Assembly: GCA_900115795.1 (NCBI GenBank)
Contig: FOXT01000012.1
Location: 43,573 to 107,572, forward strand
Origin: Lachnospiraceae bacterium XBB1006
Lineage (GTDB): Bacteria; Bacillota; Clostridia; Lachnospirales; Lachnospiraceae
Length of the DNA stretch: 64,000 nucleotides
Reading direction: 5' to 3'
Made by a program: the position numbers and the translations under genes
Shown: positions 35,120 through 44,386 of the stretch, piece after piece
How positions within the stretch are numbered: the stretch's first letter is position 1
How the letters are laid out: each line of letters opens with the position of its first letter
The notes under the pieces: model-generated
What the model saw: only the letters and a program-made list of their open reading frames with translations
Database searches by the model: none
Told to the model about the DNA's origin: nothing

Positions 35120-36283
35120 TTATGCAACTTCGTAAGTTACAGCATCTCTAAGATTTAGACTTGCATTAAAATCCCTGTCCCCAACATAGCCACAAGCACA
35201 GCGATATATTCTGTCTGAAAGTTTTAAATCCTTCTTGATAGCACCGCAACAGTGGCAAATTTTAGAAGATGGATACCATCTGTCTACAACTCTTAACTCA
35301 ATACCGTTATCATCACACTTAGCTTTCAGCTTTGTTCTAAATTCATAAAACTTCTGTGATGCAACAGCTTTTGAAAGATGTCTGTTCTTCATCATTCCTG
35401 ATACATTCAAATCTTCAATAGTTATGTAAGATGGTTTGGCTTTCACTATCTCAGCTATTGTTTTATTTATGTAGTCAGTACGGATATTATTTATCCTTAG
35501 ATGAAGTTTTTGTACCTTAAGTTTTTGTTTTTGTATATTTGATTTTTGGGTGGACTCCCCTTTCTTTAAATTTTCATATTTGCGAGAGAGACATCTTTGT
35601 TCTCTACGTAATTGTTTTTCTAATTTTCTTAACCTTGCTGACTTGTTGATGTTCTTATATGTCTTGCCGTTAGAAACAATCGCCAAGGCTTTTAGTCCTA
35701 AGTCAATTCCGATACCATCATTGCTATTGTTAATAATCTTTACATCTGGAAGTTCAACAAGAACCGACACATAATATCTGTCTGCCTTAACGGATATTGT
35801 ACCGCTTTTGATTTTCCAACCATCTTTAGTTGTTGGTATATAACCTTTTTCTTTAAGACGCACCCAACCTAAAGTCGGAATGTTTATCCTATGTCTCTCA
35901 CATTGGCAATCTTTTGGATTATTCTTAACAAAATACATTTTTACATCGGACTTTCCCTTCTTCTTAAAATTAGGAAAAGCACTCTGATGTTTAAAAAATC
36001 TTGTAAATGCAGTACATCCATCTTCAATAGATTTTTTTACAGCTTTTGAATATACTTCTTTAATCCATGCTTTATCAGGATTATTTGGAATATATTCGTT
36101 GTTAAGCCATACGCTAAAACTCTTACCCGTCATGAATTTCTCACCTTTATCATGCAAAGATTTGTTATAATCAAGATAGAAGTTATAGACATATCTGCAA
36201 GTACCAATTGTCTTGTTAATCTTTACTTTCTGCTCGGCTGTCGGATTTATTTCCGTCTTGAAGCTCTTTAGCAATTTCTTCAT
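35120..36283 (-). CDS. tnpB: TnpB RNA-guided endonuclease
   Basis: A 387-residue TnpB. The RuvC-like catalytic residues are visible: GIGIDLGLKAL (Asp), YITIEDLNVSGM (Glu), and CGYVGDRDFNASLNL (Asp). The zinc finger is KICHCCGA then CACG. The N-terminus (TCRYVYNFYLDYN) is typical. It overlaps tnpA by 68 bases. All catalytic positions are present, so nuclease activity is plausible; in IS elements it promotes transposon retention. Confidence 0.95.
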   Translation of the reverse strand: MKKLLKSFKTEINPTAEQKVKINKTIGTCRYVYNFYLDYNKSLHDKGEKFMTGKSFSVWLNNEYIPNNPDKAWIKEVYSKAVKKSIEDGCTAFTRFFKHQSAFPNFKKKGKSDVKMYFVKNNPKDCQCERHRINIPTLGWVRLKEKGYIPTTKDGWKIKSGTISVKADRYYVSVLVELPDVKIINNSNDGIGIDLGLKALAIVSNGKTYKNINKSARLRKLEKQLRREQRCLSRKYENLKKGESTQKSNIQKQKLKVQKLHLRINNIRTDYINKTIAEIVKAKPSYITIEDLNVSGMMKNRHLSKAVASQKFYEFRTKLKAKCDDNGIELRVVDRWYPSSKICHCCGAIKKDLKLSDRIYRCACGYVGDRDFNASLNLRDAVTYEVA

Positions 36284-36884
36284 CTCCTTCTATTTGTTTT
36301 TTATACTTACGAAGTCCGTACAATCTACAAGAGAAACCGCGGAGTATGGATACAATATCCTGCACGAGTTCTTCTTGTGGTGATAGTTCTTCATTATTTA
36401 CTACCACTATGGTTGTATTAAACTTCATACAGAATTTTTCAAACCAATCATAGCCAAATCTGATAAATCTATCCTTATGTGTAACTATGATAGTTTTGAT
36501 TTTTTGTTCCATTACTTCGTCTAATAGCTGATTCCACTTTTTACGATTGTAATTAAGACCACTGCCATAATCTTCAATACATTGATCTACGATAATACCT
36601 TTGGCGTTACAAAACTGCCGCAAAAATGTGACTTGATTTTGCAAATCGTCTTTTTGGTTTTTTGTAGATACCCTTGCGTAAATGACAACCCGACGATTAT
36701 CGTTTTCAGCATTTATACCTTTGAATTGCAAATATTGGTCATAAGTATAATAACGTCTATTAGTTGGAGTTCGGTTCGCTTTCAGAATTCCTTCTCTGTC
36801 CCAGCGCTGCAACGTCTTCACGGAAACGCCTAATAATTCAGCAAAATCTTTTGGTTTATAATTAGTGATATTGGATGTGTTCAT
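36216..36884 (-). CDS. tnpA: IS607 serine transposase
   Basis: About 222 residues: a MerR-like helix-turn-helix (KDFAELLGVSVKTLQRWDREG) then a resolvase domain with the catalytic serine in YARVSTKNQ and RFGYDWFEKF downstream. The ATG at 36884 (MNTSNITN) follows GGAGGAAA. The length is normal for IS607. Confidence 0.9.
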   Translation of the reverse strand: MNTSNITNYKPKDFAELLGVSVKTLQRWDREGILKANRTPTNRRYYTYDQYLQFKGINAENDNRRVVIYARVSTKNQKDDLQNQVTFLRQFCNAKGIIVDQCIEDYGSGLNYNRKKWNQLLDEVMEQKIKTIIVTHKDRFIRFGYDWFEKFCMKFNTTIVVVNNEELSPQEELVQDIVSILRGFSCRLYGLRKYKKQIEGDEEIAKELQDGNKSDSRAESKD

Positions 36885-36978
36885 AAATAATTTCCTCCAT
36901 AAACACATTTAATCACTAATGTCAATATTTTTGATTGCTTAAGTATTCTCCTAATTATCGCCCCGGTGGGACAGGTAT

Positions 36979-37015
36979 TTAAAAAAAGACTCTATAGTAA
37001 ACACCTCAGAGTCTC
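36979..37015 (-). terminator. Terminator after the Rrf2 gene
   Basis: The minus strand has a GAGACTCT/AGAGTCT stem followed by TTTTTTT. It lies directly after the Rrf2 stop and upstream of IS607, so it isolates the regulator from the element. Confidence 0.75.
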
Positions 37016-37019
37016 ATTA

Positions 37020-37460
37020 TTAAGCTTCTTTTGCCAACAGTTCCTGCATTCCGGATCTTAAATCATTAAGCGTGTATTTTTTCATCTCTGATTCCATCGC
37101 TTCCTGGATGCTTTTCAACTTATCATCCAAAAGTAAATGTATATTCCTACCAACAGGGCACTCTGGATTTGGTGATTCATGAAATCTGAATAGATCTCCA
37201 TCCTCCAAAGGCTCAATTGCCTGATACACCTCATAAAAAGTTATATCTTTAAGATCTCTTGTAAGCTCTATTCCGCCTGTTCCTCTGATAACGTTTATTA
37301 GCCCTGCGTTCTTAAGCTGAGTAAGTATCTTTCTAATGATGACAGGATTCGTATTTATACTGGCTGCAAGAAAATCGCTCGTTACCTTGTGTTCATCTTT
37401 AAATGTATCCACACATGTAAAAATATGAAGTGCAACCGTAAATCTGCTTGATATCTGCAT
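37020..37460 (-). CDS. Rrf2-family transcriptional regulator
   Basis: About 146 residues with an Rrf2 winged helix: SSRFTVALHIFTCVD, then SDFLAASINTNPVIIRKILTQLKNAGLI, and a beta wing GTGGIELTRDL. Only one cysteine (CPVG) is visible, not the three that hold an Fe-S cluster in IscR, so it resembles YwnA-like members. The ATG at 37460 follows GGAGAG. Before IS607 inserted it was probably the upstream neighbour, and perhaps the regulator, of the macrodomain-SirTM pair. Confidence 0.85.
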   Translation of the reverse strand: MQISSRFTVALHIFTCVDTFKDEHKVTSDFLAASINTNPVIIRKILTQLKNAGLINVIRGTGGIELTRDLKDITFYEVYQAIEPLEDGDLFRFHESPNPECPVGRNIHLLLDDKLKSIQEAMESEMKKYTLNDLRSGMQELLAKEA

Positions 37461-37580
37461 TTTTAATCTCTCCATTCCATTTCGGTCGGCGCAGAACAAT
37501 CGTACACTGGACGATTTGCGCCCTCCTGTCACCATTTTACTTCATGGCAAATGTAATTGCAACGGCTGCTCCGATGTATC

Positions 37581-37868
37581 TTAACTATTCTCATGATCAA
37601 ATGCCCCCTTTCTCTTCTCATTAAGAACCTTATAAGCAATCAAACGAAGAACGTACTCCGGCATAACACGACGGCCAAGCTCCCACTCCTGCATCGTTCT
37701 ATAAGGAATGCCAAGCCAATCGGAAAAGTCCTTGCGATTCATACCTGACTGCTCTCTGATCATTTTAAAAGCATAAGCCATCTTACGACGCTCTGCTTCG
37801 GTATCATCCTTAGAGGTTCTTTCAACCTCAATCTCAATTCCTTCTACGTTATATATCTCAGTCTTCAT
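37581..37868 (-). CDS. XRE-type helix-turn-helix protein
   Basis: About 95 residues: a short N-terminal acidic part (EIEVERTSKDDTEAERR) followed by a helix-turn-helix (FKMIREQSGMNRKDFSDWLGIPYRTMQEWELG). It resembles antitoxin-type XRE regulators, but no toxin gene is beside it. It lies behind a palindrome that it probably binds. Confidence 0.75.
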   Translation of the reverse strand: MKTEIYNVEGIEIEVERTSKDDTEAERRKMAYAFKMIREQSGMNRKDFSDWLGIPYRTMQEWELGRRVMPEYVLRLIAYKVLNEKRKGAFDHENS

Positions 37869-37887
37869 AGGCACTCTCCTTCGCTTA

Positions 37888-37938
37888 TGTAGTCAGTGCG
37901 TGTATCCTACTATAATTATAATGTAGTCAATGACTACA
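37888..37938 (-). promoter_or_regulatory. Operator region of the XRE gene
   Basis: The palindrome TGTAGTCAATGACTACA (37922-37938) overlaps a minus-strand -35-like TTGACT, and a further half-site TGTAGTCA lies near 37888. The spacing suggests two binding positions around one promoter. Confidence 0.6.
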
Positions 37939-38050
37939 CGTCAAGGTGCATTCTTTAAGATGTACATTATTCTGCTCATCAATTTTGATTAAATCATAGT
38001 AGAAACAATCCTAGAATGAAAAACTAAACTATTTCTTTAAGAAAGGAAGA

Positions 38051-39040
38051 ATGAAAATGAATAGTAAAGAAATATGTGACTACATCAACTCTGCAGCCAT
38101 GCGTGATTATCTTTTGAGTATAAAATATGAGTTTTCGAGCGCAGAAGCGGCATGGGTGGTTTATAACCACAACAATATATCTTTAGACAGTAAGATAGAA
38201 TCCTGGAAATCCATCCTAGACAGTATGCCAGACTGCAAAGTTGTTTTCGGCAATAATACTTTTGAAAGTTTTCATGACGCGCTCCGGGAATACATCTATT
38301 TACAGGAAAAAAATCTATCTTGCCTACCAGAGCTCTCTGATGGAGAATATTTCGAATTTAGCCTTCAAATTATGCATCAGAACAATGGAACCACGAGCTG
38401 GACTGATGAGAGCCATGAATGTTTCACTTCATATAACGATTGTCTATCGTATATGCTTAAATACTACAGTGCGCCTCGCCACTTAGAAAAAGGAACATCA
38501 AGACTTATTAGAAAGATGTCCCTAAACCCGAAATGTATTGAGGATCGTGTTGCTTCAGGTGCTGATTACAATTTGAATGGTGAAATAACAGATTTGTTTC
38601 TCGACACTGGTGAAGAGCCCTTATTAATGGATGCTTTCTTCTGGGGCGATATCTCACTTCCCACACCATTTGAAGTTGGTGATATTATATACAATCCCTT
38701 CAGCGGCTTTGCACAAAACAGCCCCACAGTAATATGCAAAGTTCCTAACGCTTCAGAATCCTCTCCATCGATAACCATAGACCCTTATGATTATGAGATA
38801 GAGGGGTACCATCTATTCCCAAATTCCCAAGGATACTTGATGGTAATCGAGCCACTTTCTCATTACTCAGATTATGATTATTATCCATTGGACCAATTGG
38901 AAGGTAAACAACAGATTTACAAAAACTTAAGTGATTATCTAAAGAACAAGATCGATCTCTCCAAGTTCCTTAATATTTATACTGAAACCCTATTTAATGA
39001 GCAGTGCAAAGAAACCCGCAGCCTTTTTGAACGCGGATGA
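38051..39040 (+). CDS. Hypothetical protein, paralogue of the next gene
   Basis: A 329-residue plus-strand protein of unknown family. Its C-terminal half has FEVGDIIYNPFSG and DYYPLDQLEGKQQIYKNL then KIDLSKFLNIY, patterns repeated in the gene at 39116-39841. GAAAGGA precedes two close ATGs (38051 and 38057). It stands alone, divergent from the XRE gene. No catalytic motif is seen. Confidence 0.7.
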   Translation: MKMNSKEICDYINSAAMRDYLLSIKYEFSSAEAAWVVYNHNNISLDSKIESWKSILDSMPDCKVVFGNNTFESFHDALREYIYLQEKNLSCLPELSDGEYFEFSLQIMHQNNGTTSWTDESHECFTSYNDCLSYMLKYYSAPRHLEKGTSRLIRKMSLNPKCIEDRVASGADYNLNGEITDLFLDTGEEPLLMDAFFWGDISLPTPFEVGDIIYNPFSGFAQNSPTVICKVPNASESSPSITIDPYDYEIEGYHLFPNSQGYLMVIEPLSHYSDYDYYPLDQLEGKQQIYKNLSDYLKNKIDLSKFLNIYTETLFNEQCKETRSLFERG

Positions 39041-39065
39041 TATCCAGGTTTTTCGCTTATTATCT

Positions 39066-39129
39066 TGATGAATATGAGAAAAGGGATGTAGCTCAATAAA
39101 CTGATCATAACAGCCATGTATATCACTTA
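39066..39129 (-). pseudogene. Recombination scar: phosphatase start fused to half a palindrome
   Basis: On the minus strand the bases 39129-39091 read VISDIHGCYDQFIE, nearly the same as the phosphatase gene at 46322-46284 (36 of 39 bases match). They join at 39090 to CATCCCTTTTCTCATATTC, which matches the half of the GGGATG palindrome found after kptA at 45026. This looks like a deleted second copy of the phosphatase-kptA unit. Confidence 0.6.
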
Positions 39130-39841
39130 TCACATAATTCAATCTTTATACGCCTCGTATCCTTTTCTCAATTGCTCCTACGAAAAGTGTTTCAAGCAAT
39201 TAAAACTCGATCTTTCTGAAGAAAACGATGACACTACCTCCGGATGCATCAGGCGTTCGGAGATTGATTGCTTCTACAACATCACAGCATATTACAACAA
39301 AAAAGGCGAAATCATGGATGTTGTGATTCCCGCTGATTATAGCGTATTGGATTGGAACCTACTTGATTTCTTTAGGGATCTTTGGTTCCACTTTCCTGCT
39401 CCTTTCAAAAAAGGAGATGTCATTTACGATCCTCTTAAACACCAGCGTAGAGCATGCGAGGACCTTCTTGTTATGGAATGTAACACACCATTGAAATTTG
39501 AGGAAGACGGCCGTTCACACACCGACTCCTCTGATATGAATGTATGGGGATACTTCCAGGATGAGGAGCCCGGAACAATCTTTCACGAAGTCACCTGGAA
39601 CTATATGGATTTTGAGTATTTCCCCGAGGAGCAACTTACCGGAAAGAAACGCATTCTCAAAGCCCTCAGTAATCTGATGAAAGAAAAGATTGACATCGGG
39701 CTGTTTATCCATGCCTATCATTTAATCATGCTCGAGGAAACCAAAAACGACCTTATGCCGCATGGATGGTATACAGATGAAGGCATGAAACTTGCCGGAA
39801 TCTGGGAAGAAAAAAAGGATGAACGGACTACAGCGAAGTGA
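39116..39841 (+). CDS. Hypothetical protein, possibly N-terminally truncated
   Basis: A 241-residue protein related to the gene at 38051: FKKGDVIYDPLKH, then EYFPEEQLTGKKRILKAL and KIDIGLFIHAY align with its paralogue. The first residues (MYITYHII) overlap an antisense scar of the phosphatase gene and there is no Shine-Dalgarno, so the original start may have been lost. The C-terminus overlaps the tail of the converging SLOG gene by 14 bases. Function unknown. Confidence 0.6.
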   Translation: MYITYHIIQSLYASYPFLNCSYEKCFKQLKLDLSEENDDTTSGCIRRSEIDCFYNITAYYNKKGEIMDVVIPADYSVLDWNLLDFFRDLWFHFPAPFKKGDVIYDPLKHQRRACEDLLVMECNTPLKFEEDGRSHTDSSDMNVWGYFQDEEPGTIFHEVTWNYMDFEYFPEEQLTGKKRILKALSNLMKEKIDIGLFIHAYHLIMLEETKNDLMPHGWYTDEGMKLAGIWEEKKDERTTAK

Positions 39842-41429
39842 CCAGTGCAAATACCTCTAATACCTGCTCCCAACTTAAGATATCATCTCCTGCCGGGGAA
39901 TGCCAATTCTCCCAAACCTTACATGCTTTTTCTTCGCTACCGGAGATAATGCTGCTCAATTCAAGCAGTTTGGCATCTTCCTCAGTCATTTCATCATCGT
40001 TGACCTTCCTCAAGCGGTAAAGTGGAGAAAGCATAGGCTCGTAAGTGTGCCATCCGATATCTTTGTATAACCATCTATGTTTCAATGGCGTTAGGCTCCA
40101 CTCATTTGTTCCCGGGTATCGAAAGACAATATTTGGGAAACAGCAATCAAATTGGTCTCTTGCTTCCAATATCATAGCATGGAAAGGCGGGCCAAAAGGA
40201 CGGCAATCGATCAGAACAATGTCTCCAGGTTTATAAGGAGTCCTGAAATCAAGATCAAGACTTCCGGCAGCAAATTCTCGATTTTCACTCATGTAATATG
40301 TATTCCCGTGCTCCTGTTTCTTCGGTCTTAACTTTTCAAACCAGCATAGTTTCCCTCCATTGAAATAATAGTCATATCGAGGCTTTTCCCAATCAACATC
40401 ACAGTCATCCCATGCTTCCATCCGATAATATCCCTCACCGGTATCATTATCAGCTTCTTCATTTTCGATATATTTTTCTACTGCCCCCGTCTTGACAAAC
40501 ATGCCAACATTGCTAGACTTAAGTTGCAATTCGTCAATGTCATACCACTCAGAAAAGAGGAACAGTGGCAGATTATGATCCAAATCACCGACAAGAAAGT
40601 CCTTCGCCTCTGACAAAGCTCTACTTCTGTTGTAGAATTCTGTCCAGATTGTTCTTTCTCCCCTCAAATCTGCTATTTCACGGATATCATGTTTGATTTT
40701 CTTGAAATCCTTACCTCTGTTTATGTTTTCTTCTACGGAAGCAAACTCCTCAAATTTCAGATTACGCTTTTTCCCTAATCGACCGAAAAGACACCTCTTT
40801 TCATCCAAAGTAATGGGAGCACGGCTAATAATATCTACCAACTGATAAGGCGAGACAGCTCCTTCAGAAACAAGATACTCTATCATCTCGTCAGAGAAAT
40901 CGCACATCGTAAGTACTTCACGGATATCATTGTCGGTTATCGAACCTTCCAATCCGGCTAATCCTCTCAAGTCTTCTATAGAATCAACACTCAACCATCT
41001 ATCCTCGTGTATAAGATACAGTTTACATGACTTCTTAAGCGCACAAAGGCAGAGCATATTAATAAATGTGCCCTTGCTGTTTCCATCCCATATTGCAACA
41101 CCATAATCGCAATCTTCCGCCATGTGGAAGTCTTTTTCTATTCTGTATACGTAGGGAGTTCTTCCATTTGGAGAAAAGTGCTTTTCTTCCCATTGCCCCA
41201 CATTGCTCCGTATCTTCGGATGACTGCCCGAAGAATAAACCGTGACCTTTTTATATTTTGCTACATTGAGATACTCCTGCACTCTTGCATCCGCTCCCCA
41301 GCAATCACCGATCAGGACCTCATCTTCTTCGGACATAATGGTATCCAGCTTAGCACGCACACTCTCCGGAAGGCTCCAATCTTTTCCTGCTTTATTCATA
41401 CTCTTGGATCCACTGATAAAAACCTTCAT
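39828..41429 (-). CDS. SLOG-domain protein with C-terminal unknown domain
   Basis: A 533-residue protein. Residues 1-150 form a SLOG/Rossmann-like nucleotide-binding region: MKVFISGSKSM, then DEVLIGDCWGADARVQEYL and GVAIWDGNSKGTFINML. SLOG domains bind or make nucleotide signals such as ADP-ribose derivatives. The C-terminal part (about 400-533) has a YKPGDIVLIDCRPF segment like the GDII/GDVI segments in the two neighbouring paralogues. It is the last gene of the cluster on this strand. Confidence 0.75.
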   Translation of the reverse strand: MKVFISGSKSMNKAGKDWSLPESVRAKLDTIMSEEDEVLIGDCWGADARVQEYLNVAKYKKVTVYSSGSHPKIRSNVGQWEEKHFSPNGRTPYVYRIEKDFHMAEDCDYGVAIWDGNSKGTFINMLCLCALKKSCKLYLIHEDRWLSVDSIEDLRGLAGLEGSITDNDIREVLTMCDFSDEMIEYLVSEGAVSPYQLVDIISRAPITLDEKRCLFGRLGKKRNLKFEEFASVEENINRGKDFKKIKHDIREIADLRGERTIWTEFYNRSRALSEAKDFLVGDLDHNLPLFLFSEWYDIDELQLKSSNVGMFVKTGAVEKYIENEEADNDTGEGYYRMEAWDDCDVDWEKPRYDYYFNGGKLCWFEKLRPKKQEHGNTYYMSENREFAAGSLDLDFRTPYKPGDIVLIDCRPFGPPFHAMILEARDQFDCCFPNIVFRYPGTNEWSLTPLKHRWLYKDIGWHTYEPMLSPLYRLRKVNDDEMTEEDAKLLELSSIISGSEEKACKVWENWHSPAGDDILSWEQVLEVFALVTSL

Positions 41430-41447
41430 CAGTCACACCTCACTTTC

Positions 41448-41900
41448 TTACCAACTCAGATCATCAAATATTTCCGCCAAATCAGAAAAAGCCTTCTTTT
41501 CCAATGCCTTCTGCTTCTCATAGAATTCCCGATAGTCTCCTATTTCAGGGCCATCCATTAACATCATTTTGATCAGTTCATCAAATTCGTCGGCGACAGA
41601 ATTCACCAGGTCTTTCCACTTTTGGGAGTAATATTCACTTTTTTTCTTATGCTCGGCATTCTTTCTTTTACTGTATTCATCATCCCCCACGTAATGTGGC
41701 TCCGTGTGGAAACCAGGATCATCAATCACACAATTTCCTATAGCCATAGTATTCTTGATGAAGAACCTTAAATAATCTCTGATAATAACAGCTAAATACA
41801 AATCAGTTTGCCAATGCACATCCCATGATATCTTTTCTATACGAAAACGCGCAAAGTTATCCTTATCCAGATTTTTCACTTTGCCGAAGCTTATAGTCAC
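41448..41900 (-). CDS. Hypothetical protein
   Basis: A 150-residue protein with an N-terminal strand-rich part (WDVHWQTDLYLAVIIRDYLRF) and a highly charged helical C-terminus. It starts 71 bases after the gene at 41972 ends, in the same direction, within a chain of unknown genes. No family is recognised. Position suggests it belongs to the SLOG cluster. Confidence 0.65.
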   Translation of the reverse strand: MTISFGKVKNLDKDNFARFRIEKISWDVHWQTDLYLAVIIRDYLRFFIKNTMAIGNCVIDDPGFHTEPHYVGDDEYSKRKNAEHKKKSEYYSQKWKDLVNSVADEFDELIKMMLMDGPEIGDYREFYEKQKALEKKAFSDLAEIFDDLSW

Positions 41901-41971
41901 TGATCTTTCTCCTAAAACTCATATTAGTAACACTCCTTTCTCTTATGACCAATCATCAATCCAATAATTGC

Positions 41972-42949
41972 TCATGCCATACGTATCTCTTGATGAAATG
42001 CCGATAACCACACGGAAAAATCTATCAGGTTGTCATAAACTCTGTTACCCGCCACGTCACCCTCCGTCTGTTTTCTTGAGTTATCTTCTCCTACAGAATA
42101 AAATTTTATGCTTACATCATTGTCCATTGTCATACAAACCATTAAGTATTCCTTACCATCTTCTTTACAATATGTCTTTTTAGATGGATGGGTAAATCTA
42201 ACATCTTTACTATCAAATATTCCCGGAATAATTGTAGTCGTTACACACACATTCAGAATATTGGACGGATCAGCATTCCAGTTATGATTTGAAAAGAAAT
42301 ACATGAGATAATACCTATATTCCTGATGCGCATAAATAATCGAATATTCTATGCAAAAGGCGTCTCCATAATGCTCTTCTACCCCGCTATCATATAGTAT
42401 CTTCATTAACCTGTCATACATTTCAAACTTTGCCGGATCTACCACACGTTCTGTCGTTTTTGCGATAGAATCATCTTTTTTTTCTCCGATTCTTTGCAAT
42501 TGAATATTTATAGCGGAGAAATCATCATTCATGTACCATTCGCATTCATTTGTCCCAATCTGAAGGTAATCGTTGATCCATTTTCTATTGAGCCTGTCTC
42601 TACGTTTGTCGGTGAACGTTATCTCAAGAGTTTTATCTGCTGCTATTTTGTAAAGTTCATTTATTGTCGGGAATGATACGTCATCACCTTCAAGATCAGG
42701 GTATTTCTCCAATATTTTTGAGAGGCAAGTCTTTTTATCAAAGCGCTCCCGGGTATATACCTTATCCCCTACATACAAAAGATATTTAGCGCCGGATTTA
42801 TCAACCAAAAAAATGTGATTAAGAATGTCCTCGTCACATTGGGCTATTCCTACGGATTTAGCAATAAGCGCAAATTCCCTTTTCATAGTAATCCGATGAA
42901 GAACAGTGTTTATAGCTTTATATACTTTTATCATCATGTTTGTACTCAT
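41972..42949 (-). CDS. Hypothetical protein
   Basis: About 325 residues (start at 42949, MSTNMMIKVY, preferred over the upstream codons that overlap the previous gene). Soluble, mixed alpha/beta; a FNDFSAINIQL-like strand region in the middle and a FSVWLSAFHQE end. No motif identified. The start overlaps the hydrolase-like gene's end, implying co-translation with it. Confidence 0.65.
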   Translation of the reverse strand: MSTNMMIKVYKAINTVLHRITMKREFALIAKSVGIAQCDEDILNHIFLVDKSGAKYLLYVGDKVYTRERFDKKTCLSKILEKYPDLEGDDVSFPTINELYKIAADKTLEITFTDKRRDRLNRKWINDYLQIGTNECEWYMNDDFSAINIQLQRIGEKKDDSIAKTTERVVDPAKFEMYDRLMKILYDSGVEEHYGDAFCIEYSIIYAHQEYRYYLMYFFSNHNWNADPSNILNVCVTTTIIPGIFDSKDVRFTHPSKKTYCKEDGKEYLMVCMTMDNDVSIKFYSVGEDNSRKQTEGDVAGNRVYDNLIDFSVWLSAFHQEIRMA

Positions 42950-42954
42950 ACGCT

Positions 42955-44277
42955 TCACCATCCCCATCCAAAGAAATTCTTTCCATCATGGTCAGTTATC
43001 TCGACAGTCTTCACAAATTCAGTGCTAGCTTTCTCGAGGATTACCGCAGCTCTTTCTTCACTTGCCCAGCCGTCCTTCTCATCTATATGCCATTTGCCGC
43101 TTTCAAAATATACATATAGGATCTGATCCTTTAATTGATTGGAATGCCATTTGATTGCGATATTCCCGTCTTTGGAATCCACTTCATCGATAATAATTGT
43201 CTGATACTGATCAGAATACGGCTTTCTACCCACTTCAATGTCAATTACACCCTTGTAAGCATTATTGATTGAGATGGGATTATCCTCAAATTCTGCCACG
43301 CATCCGTTGTAAATCAGATCTGTTATTTCCCTTTCTCCTTCCAAAATATCTTCCGCACTGTCGTCAGAAAGAAGCAAAATTCGACCGTTATTATCTAATA
43401 CCTCATTGCAGGCGATCCAGAGAGCCTTCTTTTCATCTTTTTCCATTAACAAGCTTGTAACATGATCTATGACAAGAAGTGAAATATCATCATATTGTTC
43501 TCTGATATTGGATGCATACTTTCCCAGCAGATCAGCAGATATATATTGCATTTTTCCAATCAGTTCTTTATCGACTTCATTCTCGGTAAAGCGTCTAGCT
43601 ATTTTACTCATACGGTTATTTGCTCTCTCTTTATAAGAATACAAATATAAAAGCGAATAACCCATTTTCCCAATAGCGAAATCCTTGAACAGTTCATATG
43701 TAGCTTCATCCCTTCGCTTTTCTGCTATTTGATCTTCATCTAAATCTTCGAAAGAATCTCCTAACACAAGTTTTTTGAAAACACCGGAAAAATCTGCACC
43801 GGAAGGCCAATGCCCACCATCAACATAAAAACAGTTTTTACTGCGCAGATACTTGTTGCTCGTTGTCGTATCTGTAGCATCATCATCACGCCCCAGAATC
43901 ATATAGACGTTTTTTGTGGTTTCACGTTTTGTGTCCCAGCAAATATCTCTTTCCGTGATTTTTTCAATCAGTTTCTGATATTCATAATCAGCAAGATCAT
44001 CTGACCAATATCTGGATGCGGGATAAGCCGGATTGATCAGTATGGTTTTGACATTTGTTACCCGCCCAATATACAAAGCCAACACACCACCAAAACCGTG
44101 CCCCACGATCAAATCATACCTTTCAGTCATAAGCTGCATTAATAATTCGGCAGGATTCTTATCCTTTTCAAAAACCACCGAAATAATATGCGTTTTCGCA
44201 CCGAAACACTTCTGCAATTCCTTGTAATAAATATTCTCTTTTTCATCTTTGTAGTCACAGATATTTAATATGCTCAT
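42955..44277 (-). CDS. Chimera: alpha/beta-hydrolase-like domain plus degenerate DnaA-like AAA region
   Basis: A 440-residue protein of unusual make-up. Residues about 1-170 look like a YqiA-type alpha/beta hydrolase, but the nucleophile elbow reads GHGFGG, with no serine. Residues about 235-320 resemble the DnaA/Hda AAA+ core: YISADLLGKYA, Walker-B-like LLVIDHVTSLL, and sensor-like RILLLSDDSAEDI. The Walker A loop is not conserved. Both modules therefore look catalytically dead, which points to binding or scaffolding. A GGGATG palindrome marks its promoter. Confidence 0.55.
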   Translation of the reverse strand: MSILNICDYKDEKENIYYKELQKCFGAKTHIISVVFEKDKNPAELLMQLMTERYDLIVGHGFGGVLALYIGRVTNVKTILINPAYPASRYWSDDLADYEYQKLIEKITERDICWDTKRETTKNVYMILGRDDDATDTTTSNKYLRSKNCFYVDGGHWPSGADFSGVFKKLVLGDSFEDLDEDQIAEKRRDEATYELFKDFAIGKMGYSLLYLYSYKERANNRMSKIARRFTENEVDKELIGKMQYISADLLGKYASNIREQYDDISLLVIDHVTSLLMEKDEKKALWIACNEVLDNNGRILLLSDDSAEDILEGEREITDLIYNGCVAEFEDNPISINNAYKGVIDIEVGRKPYSDQYQTIIIDEVDSKDGNIAIKWHSNQLKDQILYVYFESGKWHIDEKDGWASEERAAVILEKASTEFVKTVEITDHDGKNFFGWGW

Positions 44278-44352
44278 ATCTTCACTCCTTCCTCAGTCCA
44301 GGCGCATGTACCAATTTCTATCCTTGAGATCCTTGAGATGAGTATAAAAGAA

Positions 44353-44378
44353 GGGATATACATTATTATGTACATCCC
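44353..44378 (-). promoter_or_regulatory. GGGATG palindrome P1 with -10 box
   Basis: The palindrome GGGATATACATTATTATG with its other arm TACATCCC lies just before a minus-strand TATACT -10 box and 76 bases before the start of the 440-residue gene. It matches P2 (45026) and P3 (53375). Confidence 0.65.
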
Positions 44379-44386
44379 CAGTTTTT

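Larger units (their letters stand above)
34946..36945 (-). mobile_element. IS607-family element (serine transposase plus TnpB)
   Basis: An IS607-type unit with tnpA and overlapping tnpB, both intact. One end is marked by a hairpin TGTGTTT...AAACACA at 34946-34969; the other lies near 36900-36945, where AAACACATTT recurs. IS607 has no classical inverted repeats, so ends are approximate. It separates the Rrf2 gene from the macrodomain gene. Confidence 0.75.
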
